Source of the DNA: Actinokineospora pegani
GTDB lineage: Bacteria; Actinomycetota; Actinomycetes; Mycobacteriales; Pseudonocardiaceae
Direction: 5' to 3'
Length of the DNA: 64,000 bases
Assembly: GCF_009745975.1 (NCBI RefSeq)
Contig: NZ_WHOL01000107.1
Span: 186,001 to 250,000 of the forward strand
The first letter of the stretch is position 1, and each line of letters starts with the position of its first letter. The notes beneath the pieces are model-generated. The model made no database searches and had not been told where the DNA came from. It saw nothing but the letters and a program-made list of their open reading frames with translations. The translations under genes were made by a program, and so were the position numbers. Positions 1 through 8,777 of the stretch are shown here, piece by piece.

Positions 1-2
1 AG

Positions 3-269
3 CAGCCGGTGTCGACCCTGTCCGGTGGGGAGCTGCTGCGCGCCACCCTGGCCTGCGTGCTGACCGCCGAGCCCGCCCCGCAGCTCCTGCTGCTCGACGA
101 GCCGACGAACAACCTCGACCTGACCAGCGTCGAGCAGCTCACCGAGGCGCTCAACGCCTACCGGGGCGCGCTGATCGTGGTCAGCCACGACCCGGTGTTC
201 CTCGCCGACATCGGCGCCACCCGCGAACTCGCGCTGGCCGACGGCGTGCTGGTCGAACGCCTGGGGTGA
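3..269 (+). CDS. ABC-F type ATP-binding protein, C-terminal end (partial)
   Basis: This is the last 88 codons of a gene that enters from the left edge. It carries the ABC signature (LSGGE), a Walker B segment followed by the D-loop (LLLLDEPTNNLD) and the H-loop (VVSHD), in the order expected for the second nucleotide-binding domain of a duplicated ATPase. The DEPTNNLD form and the absence of membrane segments point to the soluble ABC-F family, which acts on ribosomes in translation quality control or antibiotic protection. The visible part cannot separate a housekeeping EttA/Uup-like protein from a resistance protein. The next gene converges on it with only 5 bases between them. Confidence 0.85.
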   Translation, partial: QPVSTLSGGELLRATLACVLTAEPAPQLLLLDEPTNNLDLTSVEQLTEALNAYRGALIVVSHDPVFLADIGATRELALADGVLVERLG

Positions 270-274
270 CGGGC

Positions 275-1483
275 TCAGGGGAAGGCGGGCACCTTGTCCC
301 GGCTCGCCTCCCGCCGCGCCTTGACCTCCGGCGGCTCGGTGTGCGGCCCCGGCTTCGGCCGGGGCCCGCCACCGGGGAAGGCCAGCCGCAGGATGGTGCG
401 CTGCACCGCGCCCCACTGCTTGCCCAGCGGCCCGGTGTTGTACGGCAGCCCGTAGCGCTCGCAGATCTCGCGCACCTTCGGCGCGATCTCCTGGTACCGG
501 GAGCTGGGCATGTCCGGGAACAGGTGGTGCTCCACCTGGAACGACAGGTTGCCCGCCATGACGTGGAACAGCGGGCCGCCCTCGATGTTGGCCGCGCCGA
601 TGAGCTGGCGCACGTACCACGCGCCACGGCTCTCGTCGGCGACCTCCTCCTCGGTGAACATGAAGGTCTGGTCCGGGAAGTGACCGCAGAAGATGATCGC
701 GTGCGACCACACGTTGCGGATGATGTTGGCGGTGAAGTTCGCCAGCAGCGTCGACTTGAAGCCCTTCCTGCCCGCGAGCGCCGGGTGGACCAGGTAGTCC
801 TTGAGGACCTGACGACGCGCCTTCTGCCCGATGGCCTTGAACTCGTCGACGAGCTGCTTCTTGGACTTGCGGCCCTTCCTGATCGCCTCGAAGTCCAGGT
901 CGTGCAGCGCCACGCCCCACTCGAAGAACGCCATCAGCACGATGTTGTAGAGCGGCTGCGCCAGGTACACCGGGTGCCACTTCTGCCTGGCGTCGACCCG
1001 CATGATCTCGTAGCCGACGTCCTTGTCCTTGCCGATCACATTGGTGTAGGTGTGGTGGACGTAGTTGTGCGAGTGCTTCCACGCCGCCGCGGGGGACGCG
1101 GTGTCCCAGTCCCAGGTGGACGAGTGGATGTTCGGGTCGTTCATCCAGTCCCACTGGCCGTGCATGACGTTGTGGCCGATCTCCATGTTCTCCAGGATCT
1201 TGGCGATCCCGAGCCCGGCCGTGCCCAGCAGCCACGCGGGTTTGTACCTGGAGAACAGCAGGACCGCCCGCGAGGCCAGCGCCAGCCGCCGGTGGAAGGT
1301 GATCATGCTGCGGATGTAGCGGGCGTCGACCTCGCCCAGCTCGCCGAACACCTGGTCGTGCAGCGCGTCGAACTCGCGCGCGATCCCCGCCAACTGCTCG
1401 TCGGAGAGCTTGTACAGCGGGTTGTCCGGGTCGTAGGGGGTCGGTTTCGCCGTTTTCTGGCCCATCGCTGGCCCGTCTCCCAT
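275..1483 (-). CDS. membrane fatty acid (acyl-CoA/acyl-lipid) desaturase
   Basis: The 402-residue protein has the three histidine boxes of membrane di-iron desaturases: GHNVMH near residue 110, HSHNYVHH near 135 and QVEHH near 320, with hydrophobic stretches between them. These residues bind the two irons that insert a double bond in a fatty acyl chain. Its ATG lies 2 bases after the stop of the ferredoxin reductase gene upstream, so the two are translationally coupled and probably form a two-component desaturase like the mycobacterial DesA3/Rv3230c pair. A second ATG at 1465 is an alternative start. Regioselectivity cannot be read from the sequence. Confidence 0.9.
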   Translation of the reverse strand: MGDGPAMGQKTAKPTPYDPDNPLYKLSDEQLAGIAREFDALHDQVFGELGEVDARYIRSMITFHRRLALASRAVLLFSRYKPAWLLGTAGLGIAKILENMEIGHNVMHGQWDWMNDPNIHSSTWDWDTASPAAAWKHSHNYVHHTYTNVIGKDKDVGYEIMRVDARQKWHPVYLAQPLYNIVLMAFFEWGVALHDLDFEAIRKGRKSKKQLVDEFKAIGQKARRQVLKDYLVHPALAGRKGFKSTLLANFTANIIRNVWSHAIIFCGHFPDQTFMFTEEEVADESRGAWYVRQLIGAANIEGGPLFHVMAGNLSFQVEHHLFPDMPSSRYQEIAPKVREICERYGLPYNTGPLGKQWGAVQRTILRLAFPGGGPRPKPGPHTEPPEVKARREASRDKVPAFP

Positions 1484-1485
1484 CG

Positions 1486-2583
1486 TCAGAGGTCGATCTC
1501 AATCTCGCCGTCCGGCGCGCTGACACAGGTGCGCACCATCTGCCCGTCGGCGACGGTGACCGCCCCGGTCCGCAGATCGCGCACGGCACCGTCGCGCAGC
1601 CTGCCCACGCACGAGTGGCAGATGCCCATCCGGCAGCCGTAGGGCAGCGTGACGCCCGCCCGCTCGCCGCCGACCAGGATCGACACCCCGGACTCGCACT
1701 CGGCCCGCCCGTCGGAGACCCGGAACCGGACGCTGCCACCGGCGCCCTCGCCGCCACCGGTGCCGATCACCGGCTGGAAGCGCTCCACGTGCAGGTTGTC
1801 GCCGACACCCGCGCCGTCGAAGTGCCCGGTGACGGCGTCGATCATCTTGCGCGGCCCGGACAGGAACACCTGCCGCTCCCGCCAGTCCGGGCAGCGCTCG
1901 TCGAGGCTGGCCGGACTGAACCGCTCCTCGGTCGCGGTGTGTACCTCGCACAGGCGGTACCCGGGATTGCGCTCGGCCATGCGCCGCAGCATCGTCCCGA
2001 AGATCACGTCGTTCTTGTCGCGCGCGCTGTGGATGTGCAAGACGTCGTGCAGCGCCCGTTCGCGCTCCAGTTCGCGCAGCATCGCCATGACCGGCGTGAC
2101 ACCGCTGCCCGCGGACAGGAACAGGGCCTTGGCGGGCAGCGGGACGGGGAGGGTGAACTCGCCCTCGACCTCGCCGAGGAACACCCGCCTGCCGGGCTGC
2201 AGGCTCTCGTTGAGGAACGGCGAGACCTTGCCGCCCTCGGTGCGCTTGACGGTGATCGACACCAGCCCGCCGGGGTGGTCGGGGTCGGAGGTGATCGTGT
2301 ACGCCCGCCAGTGCCGGATGCCGTTGATCTCCAGGCCGATCCGCAGGTACTGCCCCGGCCGGTGCCCTGGCCAGCGGAAGTGCGGGTCGACGACGATCGT
2401 GACCGCGCCACCGCGCTGCCTGCGCACCTCGGTCACCGTGCCGGTCGACTCGCGCGCCGACCAGTCGGGCCGCAGCAGGGCGAAGTAGTCGTCGGGCAGC
2501 AGCGGGGACGTCAGCACCCGGCCCAGCCTGCGCACCACCCGGTGCACCCGGGACAGCGCCGGAACCGCTCCGCGCTCGACCAT
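1486..2583 (-). CDS. NAD(P)H ferredoxin oxidoreductase with C-terminal 2Fe-2S domain, desaturase partner
   Basis: The 365-residue protein has an N-terminal FAD-binding domain (RAYTIT near residue 100), an NAD(P)-binding domain (LSAGSGVTPVMAM near 155) and a C-terminal plant-type 2Fe-2S ferredoxin domain with CRMGICHSC and a further Cys. This layout passes electrons from NAD(P)H through FAD and the cluster to a monooxygenase or desaturase. The ATG has a G-rich ribosome site (GAGGGGG) just upstream, and the desaturase follows immediately, so it is most likely the electron supplier of that enzyme. It is the first gene of a two-gene operon. Confidence 0.9.
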   Translation of the reverse strand: MVERGAVPALSRVHRVVRRLGRVLTSPLLPDDYFALLRPDWSARESTGTVTEVRRQRGGAVTIVVDPHFRWPGHRPGQYLRIGLEINGIRHWRAYTITSDPDHPGGLVSITVKRTEGGKVSPFLNESLQPGRRVFLGEVEGEFTLPVPLPAKALFLSAGSGVTPVMAMLRELERERALHDVLHIHSARDKNDVIFGTMLRRMAERNPGYRLCEVHTATEERFSPASLDERCPDWRERQVFLSGPRKMIDAVTGHFDGAGVGDNLHVERFQPVIGTGGGEGAGGSVRFRVSDGRAECESGVSILVGGERAGVTLPYGCRMGICHSCVGRLRDGAVRDLRTGAVTVADGQMVRTCVSAPDGEIEIDL

Positions 2584-2758
2584 CGCGCCCCCTCACGTTC
2601 GCCCGTTCGGGTAGTACCGATCGTCCGAGCATGACCCAGACCACGTCGGTTCGCGACTCCAACGGCGCGTTGGGGGGTCGTTACGCAGGTTGAGACACGG
2701 TCGGGTGGTGATCCACAGAACGGAGAGGGGAGCCGGGTGCCACGGCCTGCCCTGCGCC

Positions 2759-4858
2759 CTACCGGCTCTCGGCCACCGTCTGGGTGTGTGCGGGCTGGTC
2801 CAGGGTCGGCGGCTTGGCGGGCCACCAGAAGCGGTCGCCGAGCAGGAAGGCCAGGGCGGGGACGAGCAGGGTGCGCACGACGAGGGTGTCCAGGAGGACG
2901 CCGATGCAGACGATGGCGCCGATCTGGGCCAGGGCCACGACGGGGAGGACGCCCAGGACCACGAAGACGGCGGCCAGGAGGATGCCCGCGCTGGTGATGA
3001 CGCTGCCGGTGCGGGTGAGGGCCTCGTGCATGCCCTCGACGGCGCCGAGGCGTTCTCGTTCCTCGCGGGCCCGGGTGGCCAGGAAGATGTTGTAGTCGAC
3101 GCCCAGGGCGACGAGGAACAGGAAGGCGTAGAGCAGGACGCGGGTGTCGAAGGCGGCGAAGCCGAAGACGTGCTGGAACAGCCAGTTGCCCGCGCCGAGG
3201 CTCGCCACGTAGGTGGCGACGACGCTGACGATGAGGATGAGCGGGGCGACCAGGGAGCGCAGCAGCACCAGGAGCACGCCGAAGACCACCACCAGGATCA
3301 GCGGGATGATCACCGCGCGGTCGCGGGCCTCGGCGTCGTCCTGGTCGAGGGCGGACGCGTCGGCGCCGCCCACCAAGGCCTCCCGCAGCGGACCCGGCTG
3401 TTCGGCGTACGCGGCGCGGAGACCCCGCACGGCGTCGAAGGCCTCGTCGCTCTGCGGGGTGCCGGACAGCACCACGTCGATCCTGGTCCAGCCGTTCGCG
3501 CTCACCCCCGCGCGCGCCGAGGCCACGCCACCGACGCCATCGGCGACGGACACCGCCTCCTCGGCGACGGCCGCGGGGGCCACCACGCTCGTCTGCCCGC
3601 CGAACTGCCCGGGGAACGCCGCGGCGAGCCGTTCCGCGCCCCGCACCGCCTCCGGTTCGCCCAGCAACTGGTCGGTCTGGGTCAGGCCGACCGAGGCCCC
3701 GGCCAGGCCGAGGCTCAGGAACGCGATCAGCAGGACCGAGGCCGCGACGAACCGGACCGGCCACCGCCGCACCGCGGACCCGATCCGGACCCAGACCCGG
3801 TGCGACTCGGCCAGGTCGACCGGTCCGCTGTGGACACGGGGGACGAACGGCCAGAACAACCCGCGCCCGCACACCACGATCGCGGCGGGCAGCACCCCCA
3901 GGGCCATGACGAGCGCGATGGCGATGCCGATCGCGCACGCGATGCCCAGCGCCCGGTTGCCCTCGAGCGAGGCGAACACCAGCATCAGCAGGCTCAGCAC
4001 CACGGTCCCGCCGGAGGCGAGGATGGCGGGCCCGGCCCCGCTGACCGCCGTGCGCATCGCCGCCCGCGGGTCCGGCTCGACCAGCAGCTCCTCCCGGTAG
4101 CGGGCGATGAGCAGCAGCGCGTAGTTGGTGCCCGCCCCGAACACGAGGACGGACAGGATGCCCAGGATGGAGGCGTCCACCGGGATGTCGAAGGCGTCGG
4201 CGACCGCCGCGACGACGAACCGGGCGAGCCCGTCGGCCACGGCCACCACCGTCAGCGGCACCAGCCACAGCACCGGGCTGCGGTAGGTGATGATCAGCAG
4301 CAGCGCGACCACGCCCGCGGTGATCAGCAGCAGCCGCACGTCCGCCCCGGCGAACGAGTTCGCGGTGTCGGCCTGGAAGCCGACCGGGCCGGTCAGCCAC
4401 GTCTCGAGCCCGTCCGGCAGGCCCTCGGCCGCCGTCCGGCGCAGCGCGTCGGCCTGCGCGGCGATCCCGTCCGCGCCGGACTCGGCCGCCAGCGGGACGA
4501 CCACGAGCGCCGCCGTCCCGTCCGCGCTGACCTGCGGCCGCACCGCCCGCGGCGCCGACGAGCCCGCCGCGAGCGCCGCCGCCCGCCCGGCGATCGCCTC
4601 CTGGTGCGCCGGGGTCAACGCCGTCCCCCCGGGCGCGGCGAAGAGCACGAGCGCGGAGGTCTGGTCCGCGCCCGGGAACCGGTCCAGCACCTCGGCGGCC
4701 CGCGACGACTCGGCCGAGGCCGGGCCGCCCTGGGCGGGGACGGTGTCCCCGGAGGACGTGGGCAGCAGCGCGAACAGCGCGCCCACCACGGCGAACGCCG
4801 CGACGAGCAACACCACCGCGCTGATCCGCCCGGTTTGCACGCGTCCGAGAAACCTCAC
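2759..4858 (-). CDS. MMPL-family (RND-like) membrane transporter
   Basis: The 699-residue protein has the duplicated MMPL pattern: an N-terminal helix, an extracytoplasmic domain, a block of five helices, then a second copy of the same arrangement. Conserved segments include DIPVDASILGILSVLVFGAGTNYALLLIARYREE and FLFLVALGVDYNIFLATRAREER, typical of actinobacterial drug or lipid exporters. The reading frame stays open far upstream, but the GTG at 4858 is chosen because AAAGGAGG lies 5 bases before it and the hydrophobic start fits. A MarR gene is transcribed away from it across a 54-base gap holding a palindrome, so MarR repression is likely. The substrate is unknown. Confidence 0.9.
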   Translation of the reverse strand: MRFLGRVQTGRISAVVLLVAAFAVVGALFALLPTSSGDTVPAQGGPASAESSRAAEVLDRFPGADQTSALVLFAAPGGTALTPAHQEAIAGRAAALAAGSSAPRAVRPQVSADGTAALVVVPLAAESGADGIAAQADALRRTAAEGLPDGLETWLTGPVGFQADTANSFAGADVRLLLITAGVVALLLIITYRSPVLWLVPLTVVAVADGLARFVVAAVADAFDIPVDASILGILSVLVFGAGTNYALLLIARYREELLVEPDPRAAMRTAVSGAGPAILASGGTVVLSLLMLVFASLEGNRALGIACAIGIAIALVMALGVLPAAIVVCGRGLFWPFVPRVHSGPVDLAESHRVWVRIGSAVRRWPVRFVAASVLLIAFLSLGLAGASVGLTQTDQLLGEPEAVRGAERLAAAFPGQFGGQTSVVAPAAVAEEAVSVADGVGGVASARAGVSANGWTRIDVVLSGTPQSDEAFDAVRGLRAAYAEQPGPLREALVGGADASALDQDDAEARDRAVIIPLILVVVFGVLLVLLRSLVAPLILIVSVVATYVASLGAGNWLFQHVFGFAAFDTRVLLYAFLFLVALGVDYNIFLATRAREERERLGAVEGMHEALTRTGSVITSAGILLAAVFVVLGVLPVVALAQIGAIVCIGVLLDTLVVRTLLVPALAFLLGDRFWWPAKPPTLDQPAHTQTVAESR

Positions 4859-4873
4859 CCAAGCCTCCTTTAG

Positions 4874-4886
4874 TACAGATTTTGTA
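4874..4886. promoter_or_regulatory. probable MarR operator between MMPL and marR
   Basis: TACA-GATTT-TGTA is a perfect inverted repeat in the short divergent gap (4859-4912). It lies just upstream of the MMPL ribosome site and 27 bases before the MarR ATG, in an unusually AT-rich stretch for this genome. Position and symmetry suggest the MarR protein represses both genes here. This is inferred from context. Confidence 0.5.
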
Positions 4887-4912
4887 TTATCCAGGAGTTG
4901 TACCATGCCGGT

Positions 4913-5371
4913 ATGACCGACACGCCGAGCAGTCGCCGGGGGACTGACGTCGTCGAGGAGCTGCGGCAGTTGATGACCGGGTTCCGCGGCCTCGAACGGC
5001 GCATCGGCGACCACTTCGAGCTCAACGCCACCGACACGGCCGCGCTGGAGATCATCGCCCGGGTGCCGGGCACGACCCCGTCGCGGCTCGTCGCGGACCT
5101 CAACGTCTCCCGGGGCGCGGTGACCTTCGTCCTCGACCGGCTGGAGGCGGCCGGGCTCATCACCCGCGAGCCGAACCCGGCCGACCGGCGCGGCGTGGTC
5201 CTGCGGCCCTCCCCGGCCGCGGTCGCCGACGTGCGCACGATCATGGTCGGCATCGGCACCCGGCTGCAGGCCCACTTCGCCGCGCTTCCCCCCGAGCACC
5301 AGGACGCCGTGCTGGACTTCCTGCGCGAGGTGCGGACGAGCTTCGGCGTGCCGGAACCGGATCAGCGCTGA
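4913..5371 (+). CDS. MarR-family transcriptional regulator
   Basis: The 152-residue protein has a winged-helix DNA-binding core (TTPSRLVADLNVSRGAVTFVLDRLEAAGLITREPNPADRRGVVL) with the MarR wing DRR motif near residue 85 and helices on either side for dimerisation. The ATG at 4913 is preferred over an in-frame TTG at 4898, which would add five unsupported residues and leave no room for a ribosome site. It is divergent from the MMPL exporter, the usual arrangement for a MarR repressor that senses an exporter substrate and also controls itself. Confidence 0.85.
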   Translation: MTDTPSSRRGTDVVEELRQLMTGFRGLERRIGDHFELNATDTAALEIIARVPGTTPSRLVADLNVSRGAVTFVLDRLEAAGLITREPNPADRRGVVLRPSPAAVADVRTIMVGIGTRLQAHFAALPPEHQDAVLDFLREVRTSFGVPEPDQR

Positions 5372-5447
5372 GGGCGGGGCCTGGCGCCAGTCGAGGACCG
5401 CGGACCACCCATCGGCCCGAAGGCGGCGGGCAGACCGGGTGACCGCT

Positions 5448-6329
5448 CTAGCGGACGCCCACCAGCGCGGTGGCCGCGGTGATGGCGGCGGTCACCAGCG
5501 GGGAGGTGTCGTTGGCGCGCCAGAGCAGGTGGAAGCGGTGCTCCGGGCCCTTCTCGACCAGGGGCACCACCGCCACCCCCGGGTGCGACACGTCCGGGTG
5601 CACCAGCGCGACGCCCACCCCCGCGGCCACCATCGCCAGTTGCTGGTCCTGCTCCATCAGCCGGTGGTGCTTCCAGACCGGGGCGACGCCGTTCTCCGCC
5701 AGGAACCGGACCGTCGCGTCGTGCACGGACGGGGACACGTCGCGCTCCGGCAGCAGGAAGCCCTGGGCCTCGAACTCGCGCAGCGGCAGCCGGGTCTTGC
5801 CCGACAGCGGACCGGGGGAGGGGACGGCGACCTGGCTGTCGCGGTGGCAGCCGAGCAACAGGGACTCGACACCCTCCTCGGGGAGGGGGTCGCGGACCAG
5901 GGCGAGGTCGACGTCGCTGCGGTCCAGGGCCGCCAGCGCGCGCAGGCCCCACATGGGCGTGGCCACGACCTCCAGGCCCGCCCGGTCCTGCTCGACCTTG
6001 GCGCGCAGCGCCGCCGCCAGGTGCGCCGCGCCCGGGACGTAGCCCAGCCCCACCTGGCCCGACCAGCCCTCCCGCAGCGCCTTGGCCACGGAGTCGACCG
6101 CGCGCACGGCCGTCAGCGCGCGCAGCGCCTCGGACTCGACGCGCGCGCCCGAGGCCGTGAGCCGCACCCGGCGGACCGTGCGCTCGAACAGCGGCAGGCC
6201 GGTGGCCTTCTCGATCTCGTGCGACCAGCGGGTCAGGTCCTCGGCCCGCACGCCGAGGCGCTCGGCGGCGCGGCCGAAGTGCTGGGTCTCCCCGACCGCC
6301 ACCAGGTACTCAAGATCCCGAACATCCAC
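5448..6329 (-). CDS. LysR-family transcriptional regulator
   Basis: The 293-residue protein opens with a LysR winged helix-turn-helix (VRDLEYLVAVGETQHFGRAAERLGVRAEDLTRWSHEIEKATGLPLFERTVRRVRLTASG) followed by a two-lobed effector-binding domain. The GTG at 6329 is taken as start because the canonical domain begins there. The longer open frame upstream runs into the neighbouring promoter region. The helix-turn-helix is somewhat atypical (AEDLTRW where PSLSRQ is usual). A methyltransferase gene is divergent 107 bases away and may be a target. The effector is unknown. Confidence 0.85.
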   Translation of the reverse strand: MDVRDLEYLVAVGETQHFGRAAERLGVRAEDLTRWSHEIEKATGLPLFERTVRRVRLTASGARVESEALRALTAVRAVDSVAKALREGWSGQVGLGYVPGAAHLAAALRAKVEQDRAGLEVVATPMWGLRALAALDRSDVDLALVRDPLPEEGVESLLLGCHRDSQVAVPSPGPLSGKTRLPLREFEAQGFLLPERDVSPSVHDATVRFLAENGVAPVWKHHRLMEQDQQLAMVAAGVGVALVHPDVSHPGVAVVPLVEKGPEHRFHLLWRANDTSPLVTAAITAATALVGVR

Positions 6330-6436
6330 CCCGCCATCATGGCGCGGGGGACCGACAAGCCAATCCCCGGGGGAGCGCGCCCCAGCCGGCTGCAAACCCG
6401 TTCGCAGGCCCGCGAAGGCGTGGTTAAGGTCGTCGG

Positions 6437-7186
6437 GTGCCGGACGCGATCTTCGCCCACCCCCGCCTCGCACCCCTCTACGACGCCTTCGACGGCGACC
6501 GCGACGACTTGGCGGCCTACCTCGCGATCGCGGACGAGCTCGGCGCCCACCGCGTCGTCGACGTCGGGTGCGGCACCGGGTGCCTGGCCCTGCTCCTCGC
6601 GGGGACCGGCCGGGAGGTCGTGGGTGTCGACCCCGCCGAGGCCTCGCTCGCCGTGGCGCGGGCGAAGCCCGGGGCAGGCGCGGTCACCTGGCTGCACGGC
6701 GACGCCGAGGCGCTGCCCGCGGTGGCGGCCGACCTGGCCGTGATGACCGGCAACGTCGCATCGGTCTTCGGCACCGAGGCCGACTGGCGGCGAACCCTCC
6801 TCGGCGTCGGTCGCGCGCTGCGCCCCGGCGGACACCTCGTCTTCGAGACCAGGCGCCCGCGGCGCCGGGTGTGGCAGGACTGGCCGACCGAGAACCAGCC
6901 GATCACCCTCGACGTGCCCGGGGTCGGCCTGGTGGAGCGCCGCTTCGAACTCCTCGACGTGAGCCTGCCGCTCGTGACGTTCCGCCACACCTACCGCTTC
7001 CACGCCGACGGCGCGGTCATCACCTCGGACTCGACACTGCGGTTCAGCGACCAGGACGAGCTGGAGGCGAGCCTGGTGGCGACCGGCTACCGCGTGCTCG
7101 ACGTGCGGGAGGCGCCGGACCGGCCGGGCCGCGAGTTCGTGTTCCTCGCGGCCCGGCCGGGCGGTCAGACCTCGCCGACCCAGTAG
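6437..7186 (+). CDS. class I SAM-dependent methyltransferase
   Basis: The 249-residue protein has the SAM-binding motif VVDVGCGTGCLALLLA near residue 40, the acidic residue of the next strand (VVGVDPAEASL), and motif II/III regions (LAVMTGNVASVF and LRPGGHLVFETRRP). The fold is that of small-molecule methyltransferases, and no substrate is implied. The start is a GTG. The last 11 codons (ARPGGQTSPTQ) lie in a 35-bp repeat found again 341 bases downstream, so the 3' end has been duplicated. A divergent LysR gene lies upstream. Confidence 0.8.
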   Translation: MPDAIFAHPRLAPLYDAFDGDRDDLAAYLAIADELGAHRVVDVGCGTGCLALLLAGTGREVVGVDPAEASLAVARAKPGAGAVTWLHGDAEALPAVAADLAVMTGNVASVFGTEADWRRTLLGVGRALRPGGHLVFETRRPRRRVWQDWPTENQPITLDVPGVGLVERRFELLDVSLPLVTFRHTYRFHADGAVITSDSTLRFSDQDELEASLVATGYRVLDVREAPDRPGREFVFLAARPGGQTSPTQ

Positions 7187-7187
7187 G
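7153..7187. repeat. 35-bp direct repeat, copy 1 (end of methyltransferase gene)
   Basis: These 35 bases are identical to 7494-7528 and contain the final codons and stop of the methyltransferase. Confidence 0.9.
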
Positions 7188-7234
7188 CGCGGGCTCCGTG
7201 AGCAGCAGGCCCCTCCAGGTCTGAGCTGTCGGGG

Positions 7235-7456
7235 TCAGATGCGAACGCGGCGCTCGAAGCCCCGGCCGGGGTGCCAGGTCTCGACCACCACTCCGCCGTT
7301 GTTGGTGACGGTGGCGAGCACGACTTCGGTGACCTCGATCCGGAAGCGGTGCACATCGGAGCTGGCGGCCACGTCGTGTGCGAGGTCGGAGATCTTCGCG
7401 TCGCCGTCCCACGAGCCCGGGTCGTCTTCGGGGGTGTCCTCGGTCGGGCAGTGCAT
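7235..7456 (-). CDS. small hypothetical protein
   Basis: The 73-residue acidic protein has no family I recognise. It is rich in Asp and Glu at the N-terminus (TEDTPEDDPGSWDGD) and has a beta-strand-like core (RFRIEVTEVVLATVTNNGGVVVETW). It sits between the two copies of a 35-bp direct repeat, so it may have arrived with the duplication or insertion that made the repeat. No clear ribosome site precedes the ATG. It could be a real gene or a fragment. Confidence 0.4.
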   Translation of the reverse strand: MHCPTEDTPEDDPGSWDGDAKISDLAHDVAASSDVHRFRIEVTEVVLATVTNNGGVVVETWHPGRGFERRVRI

Positions 7457-7493
7457 GGCGATTCGAGGTGTTCGGCGCGCGGGAGGCGCCGGG

Positions 7494-7528
7494 CCGGCCG
7501 GGCGGTCAGACCTCGCCGACCCAGTAGG
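7494..7528. repeat. 35-bp direct repeat, copy 2 (relic of a methyltransferase 3' end)
   Basis: This copy is identical to 7153-7187. The bases just before it (7478-7493) resemble 7105-7120 and keep the methyltransferase frame, giving FGAREAPGRPGGQTSPTQ then stop. It looks like a second methyltransferase tail from which about 32 bases between two CCGGCCGGGC repeats were lost. The stop of the following minus-strand gene lies within it. Confidence 0.75.
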
Positions 7529-8552
7529 GGGCGATGTCGATCGTGGCGTTGCCCGCGGCGCCGGTGAAGGTGCCCGCGGACTGGGTGGTGAGGGTGTACC
7601 AGGAGTCCACGTAGTCCGGGTCGTCGGTCCACCACTTGCCGGGCATGGCGTTGATGATGGCGTTGACCAGGGGGATGTGGGCGCCGCCGTCGACGATCGT
7701 GAGCAGCGCGGAGATCAGGGTCTGCGCGAGGGACTGGTAGTTGGTGTCGCCGTCGTCCTCCATCAGGACGATGTCGGCGGCGTTGTACTTGAAGTGGTTC
7801 CAGTGCACGACGAGTTGGCCCGGGTAGTAGTCGCGGTCCTCGTCGTCGAGGTAGGGCATGTCGACCGGATCGATGGCGACCCGGCCCTGCGGGCCGAAGC
7901 CGCCGACCAGGGTGAACATCTCCGCTTTGCCCTTGGGCCAGGGCTCCTGCTTGTCCCCGACCCTGATCCGGTTGACCTTCGTCGCCCAGTACCCGCCCCG
8001 CGCGGCGGCCCGCTCGGCCGCCAGCCCCTTGGCCGCCACCGCCTCGCGGACCACGTCCATGCCGATGGTGGTCGCGGTCTCCACGTCGACCTCCACCAGC
8101 AGCACCGGCTGGTCGGGGATGACGCCCAGGGTCAGCGTCCTGGCGCCGCCACCGGGGGCGTAGGCGCGGAACGTCGTCCCCTCGTCGTCATCGGGCACCG
8201 CCGCGACCAGCGGCTTCTCCCCGCCTGCCAGCGCGGCCGCCATGCCGCTGTCGCCCAGGCGCACCCGCAGCAGGTCGGCCGACCCGGCGGGCAGGCCCTT
8301 GGCCGCGAGCAGGTCGGCGTTGGCCCGGTCGACGGCCCGGCGCACCGCGCCCGCGCCGACCGACCGCGCGTCCACGCCATCGGTCCCGACAGCCGGGACC
8401 GGACCGTGCCCGACCTCGACCGCGATGGCCCGCGCCACCCGATCGGTGATCTGCCCGACGGGCCCAGCCGCGGGGGCCGCCTCGGCGGCGGTGACGCCGG
8501 TGATCGTGGCGGCCAGCACCACCACGGCGAGTCCCATCTTGGAAACCCTCAT
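7506..8552 (-). CDS. secreted protein of unknown function
   Basis: The 348-residue protein starts with a Sec-type signal peptide (MRVSKMGLAVVVLAATITGVTAAEAA, cleavage after about residue 26). The mature part is Ala/Gly-rich at first, then becomes acidic and aromatic (PYLDDEDRDYYPGQLVVHWNHFKYNAADIVLMEDDGDTNYQSL). I do not recognise the family with confidence; its length and layout recall the DUF3103-type secreted proteins, which is only a suggestion. The ATG at 8552 is chosen because the signal peptide begins there, although the frame is open further upstream. Its last codons lie in the duplicated segment shared with the methyltransferase 3' end. Confidence 0.75.
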   Translation of the reverse strand: MRVSKMGLAVVVLAATITGVTAAEAAPAAGPVGQITDRVARAIAVEVGHGPVPAVGTDGVDARSVGAGAVRRAVDRANADLLAAKGLPAGSADLLRVRLGDSGMAAALAGGEKPLVAAVPDDDEGTTFRAYAPGGGARTLTLGVIPDQPVLLVEVDVETATTIGMDVVREAVAAKGLAAERAAARGGYWATKVNRIRVGDKQEPWPKGKAEMFTLVGGFGPQGRVAIDPVDMPYLDDEDRDYYPGQLVVHWNHFKYNAADIVLMEDDGDTNYQSLAQTLISALLTIVDGGAHIPLVNAIINAMPGKWWTDDPDYVDSWYTLTTQSAGTFTGAAGNATIDIAPYWVGEV

Positions 8553-8660
8553 CGCCAGCTCCTCGTTGTGAAAGGATTTCCACAAGCGTGGTCTGTTGGC
8601 GGGCGAGCGACAAGAGGGCGAATGGCGGAGTCGATCACCAGCGATCACAGTTGGACATGA

Positions 8661-8742
8661 CCACGCCGACGTCGCGCCCACCTCGGTGCCCACCTGGGTG
8701 TGCCAGTTGGGCGGCTCTGGGGTGCGCGCGACGTCGGCGTGG
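8661..8742 (-). terminator. long hairpin, possible terminator
   Basis: A perfect 17-bp inverted repeat (8661-8677 with 8726-8742, core GCCGACGTCG) encloses a 48-base loop. It lies between the SRPBCC gene stop and the next minus-strand gene, where a terminator is expected. No T-run follows, so a regulatory or recombination role is not excluded. Confidence 0.45.
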
Positions 8743-8777
8743 CTTCTCGCCCACCCGGGGGTGTGGCGACGTGGCCG

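Noticed and set aside
7165-7635. Minus-strand frame through the repeat region
   Set aside because: It is a low-complexity shadow that merely shares the stop-proximal repeat with the real secreted-protein gene.
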